DNA of 64,000 nt, taken from contig NZ_RCUY01000013.1 in assembly GCF_003667575.1 (NCBI RefSeq), positions 29,126 through 93,125 on the forward strand, given 5' to 3'. The notes beneath the pieces were generated by a model. That model was not told the DNA's origin, searched no databases, and was given only the letters and a program-made list of their open reading frames with translations. The DNA is from Mycetocola lacteus. Lineage in GTDB: Bacteria; Actinomycetota; Actinomycetes; Actinomycetales; Microbacteriaceae. Both the position numbers and the translations under genes were made by a program. How positions within the stretch are numbered: the stretch's first letter is position 1; each line of letters begins with the position of its first letter. Shown piece by piece: positions 1 through 8,630 of the stretch.

Positions 1-188
1 GGCGAATCACCCCGCACCCGCGTCCCCGACACAATCGCCGGATGCGGACACCGTGTCCCCCAGTCTCCGCGCATGACGTCGTGTGTCGGTCGGGGGTTCC
101 CTCGGGCGGCGGGTTCGGTTTAGCCTCAACCCACTTCTACTTTTTCGATCAGCCCGATCGCCACAGTTTCCGACCCGTGAGGACAACC

Positions 189-1517
189 ATGACCGATGCA
201 GCAAACGCCGCCAACTGGCGGTTTGAGACCAAGCAGATCCACGCCGGTGCCGCACCCGACCCGGTAACCGGTGCCCGCGCCACCCCCATCTACCAGACCA
301 CCAGCTACGTGTTCCGCGATGCCCAGCACGCCCAGAACCTGTTCAGCCTGGCCGAGCCGGGCAACATCTACACCCGCATCCAGAACCCCACCCAGGACGT
401 GGTTGAGCAGCGCCTCGCCGCCCTCGAGGGTGGATCGGGTGCCCTGCTGGTTGCCTCGGGTCAGGCCGCCACCACCAACGCGGTTCTCAACATTGCCCAG
501 GCGGGCGACCACATCGTGTCCTCCTCCTCCATCTACGGTGGAACCTTCAACCTCTTCAAGTACACCCTGGCGAAGCTCGGCATCGAGACCACCTTCGTGA
601 TCAACCAGGACGACCCCGAGGAGTGGCGTCGCGCCATCCGCCCGAACACCAAGCTGCTCTTTGCCGAGACCATCGGTAACCCGCAGATCAACGTGCTCGA
701 CATCCGCGGCGTCTCGGACATCGCTCACGCCGCCGGCGTTCCGCTGGTGGTGGACAACACCATCGCGACCCCGTACCTGATCCGCCCCTTCGAGCACGGT
801 GCGGACATCGTGGTGCACTCGGCCACCAAGTTCCTTGGCGGTCACGGGACCGTCGTGGGTGGCGCGATCATCGACGGTGGCCGCTTCGAGTGGTCGAAGA
901 ACGCCGAGCGTTTCCCCGGCCTGACCACCCCGGATGAGTCCTACCACGGCATCACCTACTCGGAGGCCGTGGGCGACGCGGTGGCCTACATCATCAAGGC
1001 CCGCGTGCAGCTGCTGCGCGACATCGGTGCGGCGATCTCGCCGAACAGCGCCTGGCAGCTGCTGCAGGGCATCGAGACCCTGTCGCTGCGGATCGAGCGT
1101 CACGTATCCAACGCTCAGCAGATCGCCGAGTGGCTGGAGAACAACCCGGATGTGGCCTCGGTCAACTACTCGGGTCTGCCCTCAAGCCCCTGGTATGCCT
1201 CGGCCAACCGCTACGCCCCCAAGGGTGTCGGCGCGGTGCTCTCCTTCGAGCTCAAGGGCGGCGTGGACGCGGGTCGTGCACTCGTGGACAACCTCTCGCT
1301 GTTCTCGCACCTCGCCAACATCGGTGACGTGCGCTCGCTGGTGATCCACCCGGCCTCCACCACTCACGCGCAGCTGAGCCCCGAGGCCCAGCTCGCCGCC
1401 GGTGTGACCCCGGGTCTCGTGCGCCTCTCGCTCGGCCTGGAAAACATCGACGACATCAAGGCCGACCTCGAGGTGGGTCTGGCCGCGGCTCGTGCGCTGG
1501 TGCTCTCGCGCGCCTAG
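189..1517 (+). CDS. metY: O-acetylhomoserine sulfhydrylase (aminocarboxypropyltransferase)
   Basis: Cytosolic PLP enzyme that makes homocysteine from O-acetylhomoserine and sulfide (direct sulfhydrylation route to methionine). The 442-residue product is a full-length Cys/Met-metabolism PLP protein. It has an N-terminal substrate region (IYQTTSYVF), the ETIGNP segment and the PLP lysine in [11 protein letters not shown] (about residue 214). The reading frame is open further upstream, but the ATG at 189 has a GAGG ribosome site and gives the family N-terminus, so I chose it. metX, which makes its substrate, lies 1.1 kb downstream beyond an opposite-strand gene. The 188 bases upstream show no riboswitch I could recognise. 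O-acetylserine sulfhydrylase activity is possible but less likely beside metX. Confidence 0.93.
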   Translation: MTDAANAANWRFETKQIHAGAAPDPVTGARATPIYQTTSYVFRDAQHAQNLFSLAEPGNIYTRIQNPTQDVVEQRLAALEGGSGALLVASGQAATTNAVLNIAQAGDHIVSSSSIYGGTFNLFKYTLAKLGIETTFVINQDDPEEWRRAIRPNTKLLFAETIGNPQINVLDIRGVSDIAHAAGVPLVVDNTIATPYLIRPFEHGADIVVHSATKFLGGHGTVVGGAIIDGGRFEWSKNAERFPGLTTPDESYHGITYSEAVGDAVAYIIKARVQLLRDIGAAISPNSAWQLLQGIETLSLRIERHVSNAQQIAEWLENNPDVASVNYSGLPSSPWYASANRYAPKGVGAVLSFELKGGVDAGRALVDNLSLFSHLANIGDVRSLVIHPASTTHAQLSPEAQLAAGVTPGLVRLSLGLENIDDIKADLEVGLAAARALVLSRA

Positions 1518-1530
1518 CCTGCACACACAC

Positions 1531-1566
1531 AACCGGCCGGATGCATCAGCATCCGGCCGGTTTTGT
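1531..1566. terminator. Bidirectional hairpin terminator between metY and convergent gene
   Basis: Perfect inverted repeat AACCGGCCGGATGC / GCATCCGGCCGGTT with a 4-base loop, followed by TTGTGTTG. It lies between two convergent genes. The outer ACACACA / TGTGTTG flanks also pair roughly, a style repeated at several terminators in this window. Confidence 0.8.
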
Positions 1567-1603
1567 GTTGCGTGAGACTGGGCGTTCCGAAGACTCGTCC
1601 AGG

Positions 1604-2473
1604 CTAGGCGTGGCTCGGGGCGGGGGCGAGCGGTGCCGGTGTGGGCTCGGCCGAGTCCAACACAAAGGAGATGTCGGCCCGGGCCGGCCACTCGGGCTCA
1701 CCCAGCATCGGCTCCTCGTACATGCCGTTGGGGTCATCGATCAGCTCGGTGACCAGGCGGCGCATGCGGCCATCTTCGATCTCCAGGCTGGCCTCAACCG
1801 GGATCCCGTAGGAGCGGAAGCGCGCCTTGACCGGGAAGACGAAGGTGTGCGGGACCGCGCGCGGGGCGCTCTCGTCCACGCTCAGGATGACGGTGTCCCC
1901 ACCATCCACGCCGAGCAGCGGGATGGTTTCGCGAGCCACCGTGAGCTGGGAGCGCAGGGCCTTGGAGGAGTGGTCGGCGGTGAACTCCAGCATCCCGGCG
2001 ATCACATCATAGGCACCGGCCTCAAGTTCCACCGTGTGTTCGGGGTGCTCATCGTGGGCGGTGATGGTCATGGTGTCGCGCATGTCCACGGCGCTGGCCG
2101 CAAGCGAGAGAGCACCGGTGGCACCCGCCAACAGGAGGCGCGGATTGCGCACGCGCCGGGTGACCAGGGCGCTCATCACGGCGGCGTCCATCTTCTCGCC
2201 AACCTCGGCGAAGGCCATGGTGGCGCCGGCGGCACCGACGGAGACGCCGAGCCGGGCCAGAGGGTTACGGGCGAGGCCATCTTCACGGCCGAGGCTCACC
2301 CAGGTGAGCACACCGGTGGTAACGCCGAGTCCGGCGCGAAGGGCAAGTCGGCCTGCTGGGGAGCGCTTGGCCGGGTCGATCAGGGTCAGGGCACCAAGAA
2401 TTCCGGCCGCCGCCAGCGCATGCTGGGGCGAGGTGGGATCCATCAGTCGACGAAGGAATCGGGGCTGCTGCAT
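1604..2473 (-). CDS. Conserved membrane-anchored protein of unknown function
   Basis: A 289-residue protein I do not recognise as a named family. The N-terminal ~130 residues hold about four hydrophobic stretches (LAAAGILGALTLI, GLGVTTGVLTWVSL, LGVSVGAAGATMAFA, LLLAGATGALSLAA) interrupted by basic loops. The C-terminal half is soluble, acidic and probably beta-rich, with no catalytic motif I can name. The ATG at 2473 begins MQQPRFLRR. It is convergent with metY and divergent from metX, so it is probably its own transcription unit. Function unknown; the coding assignment itself is solid from codon use and the sharp boundaries with both neighbours. Confidence 0.75.
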   Translation of the reverse strand: MQQPRFLRRLMDPTSPQHALAAAGILGALTLIDPAKRSPAGRLALRAGLGVTTGVLTWVSLGREDGLARNPLARLGVSVGAAGATMAFAEVGEKMDAAVMSALVTRRVRNPRLLLAGATGALSLAASAVDMRDTMTITAHDEHPEHTVELEAGAYDVIAGMLEFTADHSSKALRSQLTVARETIPLLGVDGGDTVILSVDESAPRAVPHTFVFPVKARFRSYGIPVEASLEIEDGRMRRLVTELIDDPNGMYEEPMLGEPEWPARADISFVLDSAEPTPAPLAPAPSHA

Positions 2474-2646
2474 GCGCTTAGTCTAGCCCCGGTTCCAGAT
2501 TCGGGCGTGCGCGCGGAGGGAACGCCCAGTTCTGACCGGTGGTCGGTGCGTCATATCCGCCCCGCACGCCCGGTTATTTTCTCAGTTCCGTTCGGATGCG
2601 ACGTCACAATGTCGCATTGATTCCGGGAAGCGGCCACAATGGGGGC

Positions 2647-3858
2647 ATGGACTGGCAGACACCCGAAGAATCCGTGCCCTCGAGTATGATCACCGAGGAT
2701 CTGGCACGGGCGCTCATGGGTAAGCCTCCGGCAACGGGGGCGTGGCGTGACGGGGATAAGCCCGGCAACCGTCAGTTCGCGGGCCTGGGTGCCTTTGAGC
2801 CCGAGCGCGGTGGCCGGCTGCCGTTTGTGCGCATCGCCTATGAGACCTTTGGGGAGCTCTCCCCCGAGCGCGATAACGCGATTCTGATCATTCACGCCTT
2901 TACCGGAGACAGCCACGTGCGCGGTGAGGCCGGCCCGGGCCACTACACCGCGGGCTGGTGGTCGGAGCTGGTGGGTCCGGGCCTTGCCATCGACACCGAC
3001 CGCTATCACGTCGTGGTGCCCAACATCCTCGGCGGTTGCCAGGGGTCCACCGGCCCCGCATCCTTCGCCCCCGACGGCCGTGAGTGGGGTGAGCGTTTTC
3101 CCTATCTGACCGTGCGTGATCAGGTGCGCGCGCAGGCGCTGCTCGCCGACCACCTGGGCATCGAGCGCTGGAACGCGGTAATCGGCGGTTCGATGGGCGG
3201 CATGCACGCGATCGAGTGGGGTGTCACCCATCCCGAACGCGTGGCCCGGCTCGCGGTCCTCGCAGCCCCCGCGGCGATCAGCGCCGACCAGATCGGTTCA
3301 AACCTCACCCAGCTGCAGGCGATCACGATGGATCCGGGCTGGGCACAGGGCCGCTACTACGATGCCGATGACGGCGAGGGTCCGCACGCGGGCCTCGCGC
3401 TGGCCCGGCGCATCGCGATGCTCAGCTACCGAGCACCGGACGAGCTCAACGCGCGCTTTGACCGGATCTGGCAGTCCTCGATCAGCCCGCTGGGTGATGG
3501 TGGCCGCTTCGCGCTGGAATCGTACCTGGATTTCCACGGCAATAAGTTCACCCGCCGCTTCGATGCCAACTCCTATCTGACCCTGCTGCAGGCGATGAAC
3601 TCTCACGACGTGGGCCGGGATCGCGGCGGCGTCGAGGCGGCCCTGGCGCGGGTCACCGCACCCACGCTGGTCCTGGGCATCGATTCGGACCGGTTGTTCC
3701 CGGTGGAAACCCAGCATCGAATCGCCGCCGGAGTCCCGCGGGCACTCGATGGGGATACCGCCACCGTGATCAACTCGATCTACGGCCACGACGGCTTCCT
3801 GATCGAGTTTCCCGCGGTGGGCGCGGCCATCACGCGACTGTTATCCACTGAGCCCTAA
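2647..3858 (+). CDS. metX: Homoserine O-acetyltransferase
   Basis: Alpha/beta-hydrolase-fold enzyme that transfers acetyl from acetyl-CoA to homoserine, feeding MetY. The product has 403 residues. It shows the family block LIIHAFTGDSHV near the N-terminus, the nucleophile elbow GGSMGGMHAIEW (Ser about residue 182), and the C-terminal YGHDGFLIE carrying the catalytic His. The reading frame opens at 2539, but ATG 2647 gives the normal N-terminus. A downstream ATG at 2686 is an alternative. The sensor kinase gene starts only 10 bases after its stop, so methionine synthesis and the sensor operon may be co-transcribed. Confidence 0.93.
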   Translation: MDWQTPEESVPSSMITEDLARALMGKPPATGAWRDGDKPGNRQFAGLGAFEPERGGRLPFVRIAYETFGELSPERDNAILIIHAFTGDSHVRGEAGPGHYTAGWWSELVGPGLAIDTDRYHVVVPNILGGCQGSTGPASFAPDGREWGERFPYLTVRDQVRAQALLADHLGIERWNAVIGGSMGGMHAIEWGVTHPERVARLAVLAAPAAISADQIGSNLTQLQAITMDPGWAQGRYYDADDGEGPHAGLALARRIAMLSYRAPDELNARFDRIWQSSISPLGDGGRFALESYLDFHGNKFTRRFDANSYLTLLQAMNSHDVGRDRGGVEAALARVTAPTLVLGIDSDRLFPVETQHRIAAGVPRALDGDTATVINSIYGHDGFLIEFPAVGAAITRLLSTEP

Positions 3859-3868
3859 ACTGCCAGGT

Positions 3869-5134
3869 ATGGACCCCGAGGACGCGACCACCCCCGAGCT
3901 GCCCGGTCGGCACCTGGGGCGGGCACCGCGCCGCTCCCCCGCGCTGGGACTCAGCGAGGCCGACCACTCACGCTTCCTCTGGCAGCGGGCCCGGCTGCTC
4001 TCGGGCACCACCCTGTCCTTCGCGATCGCCGCCGAGCTCACCGTACTCCTCGCGGTTTTTGCCCCCGGCGCGATGACCACCACCGGGCTCGGGATCACCC
4101 TGTCGCTGATCCTGATGCACCTCGCCGCACACGTCATGCTCGCCGGACGCCCCAGCATGTTCCGCGTGCTCACCGCCTTTGGGCTGGGCCAGGCGGTGAT
4201 GCTCGTGCTGTGGAACGATCCGGCAGGCAAATCCGCGGTGGCAACCATCACCGCGGTCATCGCCATCGCCGGATGGGGGCTGGGATCAGTGGCCACGATT
4301 CTGGTGTCCACCCGCGGGGAGACCCTGATCCTCGCCGGGCTCTTCGCCGCAACCCTGGCGCACCTGATGATCGCCCTGCACGCGATGCAAACCAGCGTGT
4401 TTGCCCCGCTCGTACTGGTGCTGGGTTCCTGGGCGGTGTCACTCGCCTTTGGGATCTGGCTCAATCAAACCTTCCCACGCATCATGCGTCGCATCTCAGG
4501 CATCGGCGGGGCCTACCTGGCCGAGCGTCAGGGCAGCGAGCGTGAGGCTCAGCGGCACCGGGATGCCCGACTGCTGCACGACACGGTCCTGGCCACGCTG
4601 ACGCTGCTGGCCCACTCGGGACGCGGAGTGGACGAGAACGCCCTGCGCGCCCAGGCGGCCTCGGATGGCAAGCTGCTGGAGCGCCTGCGCACCGGCGAGG
4701 AGGTGCACCCCCAGGCCTCGGGCGACTACCTCCTGACCACCACCGAAGCCTCGGCCCCCGACTATGAGCTCAAGCTGCTGCGCGAACGCTTCGAACGGGC
4801 AGGCCTCACCGTCTCTATCCACGGCAGCGCAAACCTCTCCGCCTACACCCACAGCGGTCAGGCGATCCTGCTGGCCCTCGCCGAAGCCCTGGAAAACGTG
4901 CGCCGCCACGCGGGAGTGTCCACCGCCGATGTGACCCTGAGCGAGACCGACACCGTGGTGCGCGCCGTGGTCACCGACAGCGGTGTCGGATTTGACCCCA
5001 ATGCCGAGCGCGATCCGAACCGACTGGGCATGTCCGAGTCGATCATCGGCCGCGTGGGTGAGGTGGGCGGAACCGCACGGGTGTTCAGCGCACCGGGTGC
5101 CGGCACCACCATCATGCTGGAGGTCCCGCGATGA
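3869..5134 (+). CDS. Membrane sensor histidine kinase (NarL-type partner)
   Basis: 421-residue sensor kinase. Residues ~45-200 form about five to six membrane segments. A dimerisation/phosphoacceptor helix follows, with RLLHDTVLATLTLLAH (His about 237). The C-terminal ATPase domain has the N-box EALENVRRHAG, a G1 box DSGVGFDP and a GAGTTIMLEVPR end. This H-D-T arrangement is that of HisKA_3-like kinases that work with LuxR/NarL regulators, and such a regulator is encoded at 6417. The start ATG 3869 has an AGG site 10 bases after metX. The stop overlaps the start of a 20-codon reading frame (ATGA at 5131). The signal sensed is unknown. Confidence 0.85.
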   Translation: MDPEDATTPELPGRHLGRAPRRSPALGLSEADHSRFLWQRARLLSGTTLSFAIAAELTVLLAVFAPGAMTTTGLGITLSLILMHLAAHVMLAGRPSMFRVLTAFGLGQAVMLVLWNDPAGKSAVATITAVIAIAGWGLGSVATILVSTRGETLILAGLFAATLAHLMIALHAMQTSVFAPLVLVLGSWAVSLAFGIWLNQTFPRIMRRISGIGGAYLAERQGSEREAQRHRDARLLHDTVLATLTLLAHSGRGVDENALRAQAASDGKLLERLRTGEEVHPQASGDYLLTTTEASAPDYELKLLRERFERAGLTVSIHGSANLSAYTHSGQAILLALAEALENVRRHAGVSTADVTLSETDTVVRAVVTDSGVGFDPNAERDPNRLGMSESIIGRVGEVGGTARVFSAPGAGTTIMLEVPR

Positions 5135-5193
5135 ACCAGCGCAGCCACCACAACACGCACGGCACCACCACCACGCCGGAGGTCCCGCGATGA
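5131..5193 (+). CDS. 20-residue bridging ORF 1, ATGA-coupled
   Basis: Short frame beginning at the ATG that overlaps the kinase stop (ATGA) and ending at TGA 5191-5193, which overlaps the next ATG at 5190. The peptide begins MNQRSHHNTHG and ends TPEVPR. It is created by the 59-bp duplication. It may be translated purely because ribosomes re-initiate along the chain; no function is implied. Confidence 0.4.
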   Translation: MNQRSHHNTHGTTTTPEVPR

Positions 5194-5252
5194 TTCAGCG
5201 CAGCCACCACAACACGCACGGCACCACCAGCACGCCGGAGGTCCCGCGATGA
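5190..5252 (+). CDS. 20-residue bridging ORF 2, ATGA-coupled
   Basis: Second duplicated frame. It begins MIQRSHHNTHG and ends TPEVPR; its TGA (5250-5252) overlaps the ATG (5249) of the downstream membrane protein. It is near-identical to the preceding mini-ORF, with three nucleotide differences, and lies in another frame. Expression is inferred only from the intact GGAGG site and overlaps. Confidence 0.4.
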   Translation: MIQRSHHNTHGTTSTPEVPR

Positions 5253-6427
5253 ACCAGCGCGAGAATCATCCCCGGGCCCCGCGCTCCACCGCGCGGCTCA
5301 GTACCGTGCACCTGGGGACCGGTCTGGCCCTCGCGGGCACAATCGTGGTCGCGGTCTCCTACCTGCGCCTGATCGAATACTGGTCGCGGTATATGGTGTC
5401 CCTGCCCACCCGTTTTGCCTGGATCCTCCTGGGCTGCGTGGTGGTGGGTACCGTGCTACACCTGCGTAAGACATCGGCGCGTCTGGGGCCGGTAGCCTTC
5501 CGCGTGATCGTGACCCTGCTGCTCAGTGCGGCCGCCCTGGACTTTGCCGGGGTCTGGGATATCGCCGACAACCCGGTCTATCCCACCGCCGCGGTGGCCG
5601 TGGGCGGGGTGCTGGTGGCGATGACCACGCTGCGTCCCACCGGCGAGATGATCCTGCCCGGAGCACTCCTGACCGCGGGATTCGCGTTTCTCCTGATCAT
5701 CCAAACCGCCTATGAACCTCACCGCAGCCCTCCCGAGGGCGTGATGATGGTGTTTGCGCTGGTGCCGCTGGCGATCGCGATCACCATCGTCGGCACGTAT
5801 CGCCGGATGGTGACCCAGGCCCTCGACCGGGTACTGCTGCAGGCCACGATCGAGCTACCCACCTACGGCCCCGGCTCGGGCACCTCGGCCGGACTGACCG
5901 CGCTGGACCGCGAAGTAGAGGAGATGTTTGCGCGGATCGCCGACGGTACCCTGACCCTGCCCCTCGATCCCGAACATGCCAAGCGCGCGGGTGAGCTGGC
6001 CACCGAACTGCGTGCACACCTGATCGCCGGACACCAGCAAACCTGGCTCGCCCACGCGATCTCCGAGTCCGCGGTTTTGGCCGGTCGGCTAAATGTTATC
6101 GATCCGCAACGTTTGGCCGCGAAGCTCAATCGAGAACAGCGCGACGGGCTGCTGTCGGCACTCTGGCTGCTCGCCGTGACCGATGGTGACACCGATCCGA
6201 GGGCCACGATCGAGTTCCGCGATGAGGCCCCGGATGCGCCTCAGATCACATTTGTCATCATTATTGATGTGGATGGATTGACACGTTTGGAAATTGAACC
6301 GGCGACGTGGCCCGGTTTGGACCGTGTCGGACGCTATGGTGTTAGCAATACCGTTACCGGAGTTCAGATATCCGTGCGGGTGGCAAACCCTGTCTTGGGG
6401 ACGACGAGAGGAAGCTATGAGCCGTGA
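5249..6427 (+). CDS. Kinase-like membrane protein lacking catalytic motifs
   Basis: 392 residues with about six N-terminal membrane segments (residues ~25-190). A helical region with the layout of a histidine-kinase dimerisation domain follows (~200-300), then a degenerate ATPase-like end. I see no clear phosphoacceptor histidine followed by D/E, no N-box asparagine and no DxGxG box, so it looks like a pseudokinase partner of the kinase encoded just upstream. The start is the third ATG of the 59-bp repeat series. The stop overlaps the response-regulator start by 11 bases, indicating translational coupling. It may modulate the kinase or regulator; this is inference from context. Confidence 0.7.
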   Translation: MNQRENHPRAPRSTARLSTVHLGTGLALAGTIVVAVSYLRLIEYWSRYMVSLPTRFAWILLGCVVVGTVLHLRKTSARLGPVAFRVIVTLLLSAAALDFAGVWDIADNPVYPTAAVAVGGVLVAMTTLRPTGEMILPGALLTAGFAFLLIIQTAYEPHRSPPEGVMMVFALVPLAIAITIVGTYRRMVTQALDRVLLQATIELPTYGPGSGTSAGLTALDREVEEMFARIADGTLTLPLDPEHAKRAGELATELRAHLIAGHQQTWLAHAISESAVLAGRLNVIDPQRLAAKLNREQRDGLLSALWLLAVTDGDTDPRATIEFRDEAPDAPQITFVIIIDVDGLTRLEIEPATWPGLDRVGRYGVSNTVTGVQISVRVANPVLGTTRGSYEP

Positions 6428-7067
6428 AGACGCTCACATTCGGTTGGCGATCATTGACGATCACCGGATGCTCTTATCGGCCCTGACCGAGTGGATTCGC
6501 GCCGCCGCCGAAGACATCGTCCCGGTGGCCGCCGTGGCAACCTGGCCCGACCTGCTGGGCCACCCCGAATTCCCGGTAGATGTGGTTCTGCTGGACCTGG
6601 ACCTCAAGGACAACATCCCGATCTCGCTGAAGATCGCGACCCTCAACACCACCGGCGTTCGCACCGTGCTGATGAGCACCTACTCCGAGCCCGCCGTGGT
6701 TCGAGAGGCCCTCGCCGCCGGCGCCATGGGCTACCTGGCTAAGAGCGAGGATGCCACGATGATTGTGGAGGCGATCCGCGCGGCTAACCGCGGCGAGAAC
6801 TTCGTCTCCGCCGAACTCGAGGGTGCCCTGAACAACACCGCCCAGGGTGGTGCCCCCAAGCTCAGCGCACAGGAGCGTCGCGTGATGGCGCTGTACGCCT
6901 CCGGCGAGCCGGTCAAGTCCGTCGCCTTCGAGCTGAGCATCTCCGAAGAGACCGCCAAGAGCTACCTCAAGCGCATCCGCGAGAAGTATCGCGGTGCCGG
7001 ACACGACGTGGGCACCAAGGTTGCGCTGCGCAAGCGCGCAATCATCGACGGCATCATCGTCGACTAG
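6417..7067 (+). CDS. NarL/LuxR-family response regulator
   Basis: 216-residue two-domain regulator. The receiver domain opens LAIIDDHRMLLSAL, has the phosphorylated aspartate in VVLLDLDLKDN and the lysine in GYLAKS. The DNA-binding end has the helix-turn-helix block LSAQERRVMALYASGEPVKSVAFEL with EETAKSYLKRIREKY. ATG 6417 is preceded by GAGAGGAAGC and lies inside the end of the previous gene. It is the output partner of the kinase at 3869. A strong hairpin terminator follows. Target genes are not evident; metX upstream is a candidate only by position. Confidence 0.88.
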   Translation: MSREDAHIRLAIIDDHRMLLSALTEWIRAAAEDIVPVAAVATWPDLLGHPEFPVDVVLLDLDLKDNIPISLKIATLNTTGVRTVLMSTYSEPAVVREALAAGAMGYLAKSEDATMIVEAIRAANRGENFVSAELEGALNNTAQGGAPKLSAQERRVMALYASGEPVKSVAFELSISEETAKSYLKRIREKYRGAGHDVGTKVALRKRAIIDGIIVD

Positions 7068-7078
7068 TACGCACACAA

Positions 7079-7106
7079 ATGGCCCCGTCTTTCGACGGGG
7101 CCATTT
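7079..7106 (+). terminator. Rho-independent terminator after response regulator
   Basis: ATGGCCCCGTC-TTTC-GACGGGGCCAT hairpin followed by a TTTTTG run, directly after the regulator stop codon. A textbook intrinsic terminator with an ACACAA flank upstream. Confidence 0.9.
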
Positions 7107-7113
7107 TTGCTGC

Positions 7114-7178
7114 CTCACGAACGATAGTCGCGCTCACGCAGAGTGCCAGACTGCCGTCTCACGAACGATGGTCGCGCT
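7114..7178. repeat. Pair of 21-bp direct repeats
   Basis: CTCACGAACGATAGTCGCGCT at 7114-7134 recurs at 7158-7178 with one change (A to G), 44 bases apart. It lies between the terminator and the convergent MFS gene. It could be regulatory or a small duplication; no function seen. Confidence 0.7.
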
Positions 7179-7205
7179 TAGGCAGGAGACGGTGCCGCTC
7201 TGGCG

Positions 7206-8450
7206 CTAAACCCGCTCGTGCGGGGCCAGGTGCCGCTGGGCGCGGTAGGAGGCCATCACGATCAGGATGCCGGCGATGGTGAGCGCAAGGCCCACCCAGA
7301 TCGGGGCGCGGTAGCCCAGCTGGGCACCGATCACCAGGCCACCGAGGAAGGCACCCACGGCGTTACCGATGTTCATGGCCGAGTGGTTGAGGGCCGCGGC
7401 GATGGACTGGGCGTCGCCGGCCACATCCATCAGGCGGGTCTGCACGGCCGGGCCGATACCGCTGGAGGCGAAGCCCACCAGGAAGATGAAGATAAACAGG
7501 CTCGGTGCCCATCCGGCGGCGAAGTACAGTCCGATCAGCACCACCACCATCATCAGGAAGTAGCCGTAGAGGGTGCGGCGCACGCTGCGGTCCACAAAGT
7601 GTCCGGCGGCGAGGGTTCCGATGGTCATACCCAGACCCATCGTGGCCAGCAGCCAGGGGATGTGGGCGGGGTCGATGCCAGCCACGTCGGTCCCGAGCGG
7701 TGCCAGGTAGGAGTAGACGGCGAAGAATCCGCCGAATCCGATGGCGCCGATGCCGATCGCGAACCACACCTGGGGACGCTTGAACACGGTCAGCTCACGG
7801 CGCAGGGTCTGCTCGGAGTTTCCCTTGACCCGCGGGATGACCAGGGCCACGGCCACGGCGGTGAGGGCAAAGATGCCGGCCACCAGCAGGAAGGCCGCCC
7901 GCCACCCCATGCTCTGACCAATCGAGGTGGCCAGGGGCACACCGATCACGTTGGAGACGGTGAGGCCGGTCATCACCAGGGTGATGCCGCGACCGCGCTT
8001 CTCGGGGCCCATCAGGCGTGCGGCGACCAGGGCGGCGATGCCGAAGTAGGCACCGTGCGGCAGACCGGCGAGGAAGCGGGCGGCGAGGATCCAGCCGAAG
8101 CTCGGCAGGACCGCGGTGGCCAGGGTACCCACGGTGAAAGCCACGGCGAGCCAGAACAGCACGGTCTTCCGGGAGAACCGGGCAACACCGGCGGCGATGG
8201 TCGGCGCACCGATCACCACACCCAGGGCGTAGAGGGTGATCATCCAGCCCGCATGGGAGTTGGCCAGTTCGGGGTTGGTGGCGTACACGTCGGGCAGCAG
8301 GTCGCGGGCAATATCGGGCAGCAGGCCCATCGCGACAAACTCGGTGGTACCGATGCCAAAGGCCCCGATGGCCAGGGCGAAGAGGGAGAGACGGACCCGG
8401 GCCGGAGTAATACTCGCCGGGTCGACATAGGTGCGGGACATTACACCCAT
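7206..8450 (-). CDS. MFS transporter, DHA1 drug/sugar efflux type
   Basis: 414-residue, 12-segment major facilitator. The N-terminal segment contains the DHA1-type FGIGTTEFVAMGLLPDIA. The loop 2-3 motif is replaced by GVARFSRKTVLFW, and the GLPHGAYFGIAALVAARLM stretch is typical of the arabinose-efflux/chloramphenicol-resistance branch. Likely a proton-driven exporter in the cytoplasmic membrane; the substrate is unknown. The start could be ATG 8450 (MGVMSRTY) or ATG 8441. It is divergent from the GNAT gene with 180 bases between, where promoters for both must lie. Confidence 0.85.
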   Translation of the reverse strand: MGVMSRTYVDPASITPARVRLSLFALAIGAFGIGTTEFVAMGLLPDIARDLLPDVYATNPELANSHAGWMITLYALGVVIGAPTIAAGVARFSRKTVLFWLAVAFTVGTLATAVLPSFGWILAARFLAGLPHGAYFGIAALVAARLMGPEKRGRGITLVMTGLTVSNVIGVPLATSIGQSMGWRAAFLLVAGIFALTAVAVALVIPRVKGNSEQTLRRELTVFKRPQVWFAIGIGAIGFGGFFAVYSYLAPLGTDVAGIDPAHIPWLLATMGLGMTIGTLAAGHFVDRSVRRTLYGYFLMMVVVLIGLYFAAGWAPSLFIFIFLVGFASSGIGPAVQTRLMDVAGDAQSIAAALNHSAMNIGNAVGAFLGGLVIGAQLGYRAPIWVGLALTIAGILIVMASYRAQRHLAPHERV

Positions 8451-8630
8451 TTTACGGCATTACTCAAATCGATTCGACCGTATTACCAAAGGTTCATTCG
8501 TGCAGATTATTTGTGTGGTCAAGCGGGGCCCTGCCCACTTGGGGGCCGAGGCACCCGAGCGGCACACGGATAGGATTGTTGACGTCATCTTCGTCTTTGA
8601 GGTCCGTCCACAACGCAGGAGCGCCACCGC

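Larger units (their letters stand above)
5119..5260 (+). repeat. 59-bp tandem repeat at an operon junction
   Basis: Two full 59-bp units (5119-5177 and 5178-5236) and a 24-bp partial third (5237-5260). Each begins GGAGGTCCCGCGATGA, that is, a Shine-Dalgarno-like GGAGG plus a start codon. The two full units differ at only about three positions. Because 59 is not a multiple of 3, each unit puts its ATG in a different frame. Confidence 0.95.

Noticed and set aside
1..188. SAM-type riboswitch upstream of metY
   Set aside because: I looked for the conserved core helices and found no convincing match; only an ordinary ribosome site near the start.
7218..8573. Long plus-strand frame antisense to the MFS gene
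   Set aside because: Composition is the His/Gly/Asp-rich shadow typical of antisense frames in high-GC genes; the minus strand encodes a clear transporter.
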